From positions 17,407,001 to 17,471,000 of the forward strand of contig NC_083386.1 of assembly GCF_031755915.1 (NCBI RefSeq): 64,000 nt of DNA. The letters are read 5' to 3'. This document shows, piece after piece, positions 57,535 to 64,000 of this stretch. The position numbers were made by a program, and so were the translations under genes. Below the pieces are notes generated by a model. It had not been told where the DNA came from and did not search any database. It was given only the letters and a program-made list of their open reading frames with translations. Each line of letters begins with the position of its first letter. Within the stretch, counting starts at the first letter, position 1. The DNA comes from Ziziphus jujuba. Taxonomy: Eukaryota; Streptophyta; Magnoliopsida; Rosales; Rhamnaceae.

Positions 57535-57871
57535 ATCAAGCCATGTTGGACAACCACCTAGATGCCACATGTCCAAAGGTGCCATGTCATCAAAGTGCCA
57601 CATCATCATGCTATTGAGAAATTACCAAATTGCCCCTAACATTGTTTTCTTCAAGCTTTCATATCCGAAGCCTTCAATACTCAATATTGTTGCTAATTTT
57701 TATTCTTCCTTAACAAAACTCTTGCATTCTTAATTGATAAGCACCTCCCGGATAAGGCCATTCAATGCTTCTTTAAACCTTTTTGCATGAGCTCTCGTAA
57801 TTGGTCTAGTTGGCAACTCTAATGGCTTAGGACTCCATCTTTGAATTTTTCCATGATGATCCTCCTCAACA
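57535..57871 (-). repeat. Element E 5' LTR remnant
   Basis: Matches the start half of the family-2 LTR (compare 14767-15113). Terminus TGTTGAGGAGGATC in sense at 57871. Confidence 0.85.
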
Positions 57872-58069
57872 CTTATGTATATGTATGTTTGTAAGTACAT
57901 ACATGTTGTATATATATATATATATGAATATGTATAAGCATTTATGTATACTACTGATGTGTATTAGATTCATATATATATTGTGAATATATAAATATGT
58001 ATATACATTTATATATTTGTAGAAAGAAAGTTCATATGTAAATGAATATATGTGTGTGAATATATAAAA
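57872..58069. other. AT-rich simple sequence
   Basis: TA/TG-rich DNA with (TA)n at about 57909-57926. It continues on the far side of the Mutator-like element at 62174. Confidence 0.7.
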
Positions 58070-58150
58070 GGGAAAATTTTATTGACCTTGTCAAGGTTTA
58101 ATAAAACATCATTCACATTCCTAAAGTTATTTAATTCATCATTCACCTCC
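58070..58150 (+). repeat. MULE left terminal inverted repeat
   Basis: GGGAAAATTTTATTGACCTT, then GTCAAGGTTTAATAAAAC, aligns with the complement of the right end (GGGAAAAAATCATTAAACTC, then CTCAGGTTTCAAATTTATC). Confidence 0.65.
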
Positions 58151-58970
58151 CTAGATATTAACATCTGTTAACAAATTTTATATTTTAATTTATTTAAATT
58201 GTAAAAGTCTATTTTACCCTTAAATAGATTAAAATTAATATTAATTTAATATTTTGTAATTTTACCATTGTGTTACAATCTTTTTACTAATATGTGGCAC
58301 AAATTATGATATATATTGCCTTATATATGTAGATACATATATTTTTAAAAAAATTATTCTACCAATTTTGAAAATTTTAATATTTATATTTATTTTATTA
58401 ATTATGAACATGAAATGAAATATTACATATAAAATACTTACTAAAAAAAATTCAAAGCTTAAATCACTAATTAAATATTTCATTCATTGTTACATTCAAA
58501 ATGTGAAATATATGCATTTAGATATAATCATCTCTTACAATCAAAGGTTCAAATCTTTCATTTGATAAAGACAATACAAGAAAGACTCATAATCCAAACA
58601 TTTAAAGTGTAATAAAAAGATATCCTTCCATGTATGCCAACAAAGCTATAGTCTCCATACTTGTGATCAAAAATTACAAAAGGAATAGATCTTTATACAA
58701 AATATTTCACTAATAGCTATAAAAAACTTCAATAACAGCCATCAAAACAGAAAAGCATAAGAAATGAATTTCCTCCCATATCATTGACCTTGTTCTTGGT
58801 TAGTTTGACTTATTCATGAACATGTTAGTTGCATATCATAAAAGCAAGTTAATAATTCCAACAAAAAATAAAAAGGTTAATAAGAAAATAAAGAAAATTT
58901 TATACGTGGTTGAGAAATGGAATGTTCATATCGAATTGCTTCCTATTGAACTAAAAAAAAAAAAAAAAAA
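58151..58970. other. MULE subterminal noncoding region
   Basis: AT-rich DNA between the left terminal repeat and the transposase stop side. No gene seen. Confidence 0.5.
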
Positions 58971-61340
58971 ACTAAGTTAAAAAAAAAAAGAAAAGAAATA
59001 CCATAAATTTATAATGCAAAACCAGCAATAAAATTAATTTTACCTTTAACTGATTGCTAGCCACCTTACAAGATCTTTTGTTGCGACTAAATCCATTGCA
59101 AAGTCCACATTTGAGGTTGAATGACCTTTTCTTTTTCTCCCCCTCAACTGCTGCTATTTTCCTAGTAATTTTTGGTCTTCCTAGCATGATTCTTCTAATT
59201 GGAAGTGGCAACTCATCACACTCAACCTTTGGCCACATTAATTCATTAGGGATTGGATGTCTCATTGACTTTTATGTTTCAATATAAGCTTCTCTAGTTA
59301 ACATGGGATCAATATATTGCTTAAAATCCAATGTTTTATAGGTAATGCATGCCACAGCATGCTTGCATGGGACTCCACTAATTTGCCATGCCCTGCATTG
59401 ACATATTTTTTATTGCAAATGAACTACATAAACTCATGTTTGAGTTGCTTCATCCATAACTTCACATTCATGGCCCATATGAGTCTAATATACCTCCCTT
59501 CCTTTTGAGTCTTCACATGCCTTTTTTGAATATTTGGAGGAATAATGGTTGGCCAGCTCATTGCCTTTTCATGCCTTTTCTGCAACCTTTTCATAATTTT
59601 CCTCCTTATATCTTCAATAAGTGTAAGTATTGGCTTCTGTCTACTCTCACCAAGCTAACTATTGAAACTCTCGTTCATATCATTTATGATATGGTCATTT
59701 TTAACACTTTCATCAAAACCATGTCTACACCAGTGGCAAAAAGGGATTTCCATTAACCATTTATATGCATCCTTTGCTACTACCCAAAACAAACTCATAA
59801 GCTTTAAACTTGAAAATTTTCCTCTAAAATTGGCATAAATATGCCTTACACAAAATCTAGTTTTATGTTGAGGGAAAATTTGCTGCAGACTTGCTAATAC
59901 TCCTTTTTGTCTATCAGACATAAATGAAATAATCCTAATTTTAGCTTCCCCAACATATTCATTCAACAAATTTAAAAACCAACCCCATGTCTCTGTGCTT
60001 TCCCCCTCACATACACATTTTGCAATTGGAAATATCCCACAGTTTGCATATAATGCCATAGCAGATAATAAAATTCCATCGAAAGGTCCTTTTAAATGGC
60101 ATCCGTCAAGGCCAATAAAGGGCCTACATCCAGTTAAAAATCATTGCTTTTGCGCAAGAAAAGTAAGGAAAAACCTTTGAAATTGTGGATTGTCAATGAT
60201 GGTTAGTCTAGCAGCCTTTATCAGTGCCATAGTCCAAGGATTTTGTATCATCAATATGTATGCATATTTGTATAGTTTTTTGTAACTCCCAACATGGTCC
60301 CCTCCCATCCTATCAAGAGCCTTCTTCTTTGCCCTTTATATTTTCTTCTTATCACATTTAACCCCATAGGTTGTTCTTAACTCATTCTCTAATACTCTTA
60401 TCTTAACATCAGGATTTGATTGAATCAATGATTCAAGTTTACTTGCAATCCACTTAGAAGTTACCTCAGCATTTTTTGTTTTCCTTATGCAAGTATGTTG
60501 TTCTTTACATATCTTGACTTTAAATGTCACACCATCTGGCAATTGAGAGGCATAAATTCTCCAAGGACAATTATAGGTACCACATTTAGCACTTACTCTT
60601 GTCTTTTAATTTTTCTCTCTAACTAATGTAAATCCTTCCTGGATCACATATTCTTTCAATACTTTCCAAAAATGATAAGCATCTTCAAAAATTTGACCTT
60701 CTTGAAACTCTATCTTCCTTGTAGATTCTATAACCTCCCTCCCCATCATATATCTAGCCATCCTAGAAATGGATGTCTCTTCATCTGTATCACTGCCTAG
60801 GCTGCCACTATCAACAAATTCATAACTAGATAAGGTGTCATCACTTTCTTGACCACTTACTTTTAAGTCAATATTACCATTCTCAAGTACATGCACCTCA
60901 TATTCAAATTCTTGTTCCCACTCAACTTCCTCATCAAATTCTACACTACTTTTCAATTGTTCTTGATTTCAATGATTTAGACTAGTAAAGGGAAGGGTTG
61001 AATTCGGTTGGGTTAAACTGCTAGAGGTTGGAGTTGATTGTGTTTGAGAGAAGATTTGGTTATTAGATATATTTAATTCAATGTGTACATGGATCTCCCT
61101 CTGTCCTTTCTCTCCAAATAATTCAAATAAATCCATTAAATCGTTATTTGAATTTAAAAACTTCCAACCTTTAGCTTCGGAAATGTCAACCCTTAACTTG
61201 AAATAATCCTCAATTATAATCCTCTCTCCAGCAGATATTAAATTAGAATCATATAATAGACGAACCTAGCTAAAATCATCAGGGTCTACATCTTCTATTT
61301 TGTATATCTCACCAAAAGCATGAACAATTACAAAACATCA
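58971..61340 (-). pseudogene. MURA-like transposase
   Basis: From the N-terminus: an acidic region (EFDEEVEWEQEFEYEVHV, 60956-60606), a MuDR DNA-binding domain (FWKVLKEYVIQEGFTLVREK, GVTFKVKICKEQHTCIRKT), the MULE DDE domain with FIGLDGCHLKGPF (first Asp), ISFMSDRQKGVLASLQQIFP (second Asp), RFCVRHIYANFRGKF and HWCRHGFDESVKNDHIIND, a SWIM zinc finger (CQC...CKH near 59420-59360) and a C-terminal CGLCNGFSRNKRSC knuckle. Between FWVVAKDAY and KWLMEIP about 25-30 residues that carry the catalytic Glu in relatives appear missing. Several stops. Confidence 0.85.
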
Positions 61341-62094
61341 TTTTACCTTAAAAGAAAAATAAGTCAATTAAGAAGGGAAAATATAAAGCTTAAATATGTT
61401 AAAAAAAAGCTCAAATATGAAAATTCAAGGCACCATTTCCTAAAATAAAAATTTACATTATGGATATTATGGTACTTCATTATGTCTACAAAATTTTATC
61501 ACATTTTTTTCATAGCAATATATATATATATATATCATTTGTTTTAAGTGTCTCCAATCCTAATGCAAAACAAAGTGCATTTAATATGTAGAAAGAAAGA
61601 AGAGAAGAAAAAAATAAATTAAAAGAACTAACAAAATTGCGAGCAATGACAGCACAATCAAATGGAAGAAATTATAAACCAAGAAAGAAAAAAAATCTCA
61701 AAAATTTCTCCTTCAACAATATGTTTCGAATAGTCCATCTTTGTAAGAATTTGAAAAACTCAAATTTCTTCAATAAAGGGTTTTCATTAAGTACTAATTT
61801 AAGAGCCCTAAAATAAATCCTTTAAAAGCCCCATATATATTCAAAATAAAAAAACCATAAAAAGGGAAGCAACAAATGTAGACAAACCTGAAATTTGTAT
61901 GAATTTCTGAAGGTTTCTGCTCAAGGTTTTAAGCTCCTTCATCAATTGTTTCTCTTCTTCATCATGGAAGCCACAAAGATGGATATGTTTAGGTTGATAA
62001 AATTTATTTTTATTGAGAAGGATGCTGAACCTGCAAATCAAGGTAACTGATGTCACTCTTTGTCAAAATCACTTTTTACCTCTTCTTTTTTTTT
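61341..62094. other. MULE 5' noncoding region
   Basis: Upstream of the transposase on the minus strand; AT-rich, with a (TA)n run at about 61518-61536. A 71-codon open frame at 61841-62056 has no recognisable motif. Confidence 0.45.
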
Positions 62095-62173
62095 TAAAAA
62101 AAATATAAATGAATTGATGATTGAGGTGTTTAATGATAAATTTGAAACCTGAGGAGTTTAATGATTTTTTCCC
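62095..62173 (-). repeat. MULE right terminal inverted repeat
   Basis: The partner of the left repeat, ending TTTTTTCCC on plus at 62173. Confidence 0.65.
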
Positions 62174-62357
62174 TGTATAAATGTATATATACTTGTTTGT
62201 GTATATTTATGTGAATATATAGGTACTTCTTGAAAGATATATATAATATTATAAAATTTTTATATGTTTTAGATGAACCATACAGTATTGGCATTCTGCA
62301 CTGTACTGTTTATTAATGCACGACTATGTATGGCCATCTGATTGATGATTATTTATT
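62174..62357. other. AT-rich flank and family-3 LTR edge
   Basis: Continues the simple sequence, then from about 62270 becomes a reverse-complement match to the family-3 LTR block near 31670-31690 (AGTACTGTATAGTGCATC). Confidence 0.5.
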
Positions 62358-62812
62358 ATGGCTATCCTATGGGAGCCATGTACTTAAGGATTGACAACTA
62401 TATCTGGGTTATGAGCATCAGCTACCCCTCTTTTTGACGGCAAGGTGGTTGTTTATTGTATTATAGTTATCCTATGGATGCCATGGACCTAAGGGTTGAC
62501 AAATATATTTGCATAGTGAGTACTGGTCGCCCCTCTCCTTGGTTACAGGATGGTTGTTAATTATGTTATGGATCAGAGCACAAGTTATATTCATGGTCGT
62601 CCCTTATGAGCTGTGGTGAGAAAGGATATGCAGGTATAATGCAGAGTGAGCACCAGTCATCTCCCCCGGCCACAGGATGGTTGTCATTATGGATTAATGT
62701 GTATATATATATGGCCATCTTGTTGGATGTACGGACTCGAGATATGACAAGTATAGTGCATAGTGAGCATCAGCCACCTTCCTTTCGATCGAATGGCAAT
62801 TGTTTACCCATG
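62358..62812 (+). repeat. Four tandem units of a family-3 LTR module
   Basis: Diverged units of about 100-130 bp start near 62358, 62462, 62592 and 62711. Each has a TATCCTATGG-like start, a GA-TTGACAA block, a GTGAGCATCAGCCACC-like block and an AGGATGGTTG-like end. The module occurs once, in reverse complement, in the G LTR (21660-21850). Confidence 0.7.
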
Positions 62813-62888
62813 GCCAATTATTAGCAATCGGTGCCCTGAGACACCAAGGTGACCGATTGCAAGTTTCTCTCTTTGACCTGCCTGTTAG
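62813..62888. repeat. Module edge with 9-bp inverted repeat
   Basis: GCAATCGGT (62824-62832) and ACCGATTGC (62852-62860) form a hairpin. The block matches the complement of the family-3 LTR near 21745-21775. Confidence 0.6.
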
Positions 62889-63805
62889 GTATGCACCTAA
62901 GCAATCCAACCTAGATTTGTGCAAACTAATACTCGATCATGTAATTGATTCATGTTCTTGTGGAATGAATGATGCCATAAAAGGGTTGCAAATTTATCCT
63001 ATTGTTAAGGATTAAACTTTAATTCTCATGTTAGAAAAATTCAAAGGATAATTGTTGGAGAACCAAAAAGTTTAACTCTCACAACTATTAAACTTTGCTA
63101 AAGATAAAAGCTTATTGTATTAATGAAATTGAAGCCGTTTTATATGCAAAAATAATAAGAAATTCATCTAAAATACCTTCCTAAACTCAAAACCCTAAAT
63201 TCTAAATTATTTCCTAATTTAAATTTAATTAGTCAACTCTTTTATAGTTTAGGAAAGTGACTAATTATATTACAATTAAAGATTAGGAAACTAGTTAATT
63301 TTCTAATCAAAAATAATTAAAAACATAATAAAAATGAAAGGTTTCCTAAAATCAAAATAAGACAAAAATTGTAAAACTGGGTGATCGAGTAACTTGGTGA
63401 TCAAGTAACTTGGTAATCAAGTAAGACACATAGTTTGCTCAAAAAGAAAACAAGCTGATTTCTTTCTTTTCAAGCCATGTTAGATAGCCACTTTGATGCC
63501 ACATGTCCAAAGATGCCATGTCATCAAAGTACCAAATCATCATGCTCTTGAGCAATTACCAAATTGCCCTTAACATTATCTCCCTTGAAGCTTTCATATC
63601 TGTAGCTTTCAATGCTCAATATTGTTGCCAATTTTGATTCTTACTCAGCAAAACTCTTGCATTCTTGATTGATAAGCATGTCCTAGATAAGACCATTCAA
63701 TGCTACTTTAAACCTCTTCGTACGAGCCCTAGTAAGTAGTCTAGTGGGCCATTCCAATGGCTTAGGACTCCATCTTTAAGTGCTACCATGATGATCTTCT
63801 TCACA
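62889..63805 (-). repeat. Family-2 LTR (solo)
   Basis: About 917 bp. On plus it runs from a damaged start before CACCTAAGCAATCCAACC to GATGATCTTCTTCACA at 63805 (sense start TGTGAAGAAGATC). No internal sequence on either side. The right flank GTGTT resembles CTGTT at 62882-62886 but the outer start is too damaged for a firm target duplication. Confidence 0.8.
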
Positions 63806-64000
63806 GTGTTCAGGATGCTGAATACTATCTATTACCACTGGTATGTCAGATGGTGTATCAAGTGTCTTTTCCATATATACGTACATATATATATATATAT
63901 ATATATTATGTTATGTTTGTATGTACCACACTATATGGGGCCAACGATCAGATTATGCCCATGAATGACTTAGCTTCATAACTCTGCTACCTACGAGTTC
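63806..64000. other. Noncoding right edge
   Basis: An (AT)n run at about 63888-63906; the rest is unidentified. Confidence 0.5.

Larger units (their letters stand above)
53448..57871 (-). mobile_element. Element E: family-2 Gypsy, both LTRs truncated
   Basis: Minus strand, with gag, protease, reverse transcriptase, RNase H, integrase and tail in order. The 3' LTR keeps only its start (53448-53739), and the 5' LTR keeps only its start (57535-57871) fused to gag, so primer site, leader and gag start are lost. Closely related to F. Confidence 0.85.
58070..62173 (-). mobile_element. Mutator-like element (MULE), autonomous-type but broken
   Basis: A DNA transposon of about 4.1 kb. The ends are degenerate inverted repeats starting GGGAAAA (left 58070, right complement at 62173). 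Flanks TATATAAAA (58061-58069) and TGTATAAAT (62174-62182) match in 7 of 9 bases, consistent with the 9-bp Mutator target duplication. It encodes one MURA-like transposase on the minus strand. Confidence 0.8.

Noticed and set aside
61841..62056. 71-codon frame upstream of the MULE transposase as a MURB-like second gene
   Set aside because: No recognisable similarity; length and composition fit chance in AT-rich DNA.
62358..62812. CRISPR-like array of repeats
   Set aside because: Units are diverged along their full length with no constant repeat and unique spacer pattern, and the module is found in a plant LTR.

Overview
This window is plant nuclear DNA built almost entirely from transposable elements. 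It is AT-rich and has no operons or bacterial signals. Every protein-like stretch I can identify belongs to a retroelement or DNA transposon, and most carry stops, frameshifts or deletions. The plant assignment rests on Ty3/Gypsy elements primed by initiator-tRNA-Met-like PBS motifs, a chromovirus ending in a chromodomain tail, a LINE with RNase H, an Athila-type polypurine tract and a Mutator-like element. I found no host gene, rRNA, tRNA or CRISPR. The density of nested insertions suggests pericentromeric or other heterochromatin (inference).

Left block (1-35,480): a relic of Ty1/Copia gag (1-142, 1280-1351, 35306-35480) was hit by a chromovirus, element G (1352-35300, minus strand, target duplication TAAGA on both sides). 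G has LTRs of about 2.9 kb and a degenerate internal region (23568-27172) that has lost its reverse transcriptase. Its lower-coordinate LTR holds a LINE (1991-21200, 17/18-bp target duplication). That LINE was in turn hit by a family-1 solo LTR (5389-6508), by family-2 Gypsy element F (8889-15113), and by family-1 element A (15116-20829, target duplication ACAGT), which landed across the edge of F. The other LTR of G holds a family-1 LTR (27314-28434) and a family-3 solo LTR (30387-34477), which itself contains a family-1 solo LTR (33022-34152, target duplication CCACT).

Middle block (35,480-42,815): noncoding repeat DNA with an Athila-type polypurine tract near 37240-37286, a family-1 LTR (39593-40719), CT/AT/GT microsatellites and a family-3-like LTR fragment.

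Right block (42,816-57,871): four broken Gypsy elements packed together: B (+, gag fused to LTR), C (-, nearly complete pol, with an inverted duplication inside protease), D (+, protease fused to LTR) and E (-, family 2). Then come an AT-rich stretch, a Mutator-like element (58070-62173) with degenerate terminal inverted repeats and a broken MURA-type transposase, a four-fold tandem amplification of a family-3 LTR module (62358-62812) and a family-2 LTR (62889-63805).

The most interesting biology is in family 1 and family 2. Their polyprotein frame runs through the polypurine tract into the 3' LTR, so the LTR itself encodes a conserved tail with the motif PITRAQAKRFK. That tail frame is visible in nearly all family-1 LTR copies, including solo LTRs. 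A leader block is conserved between the two families, and a TATA box lies inside a conserved dyad in both.
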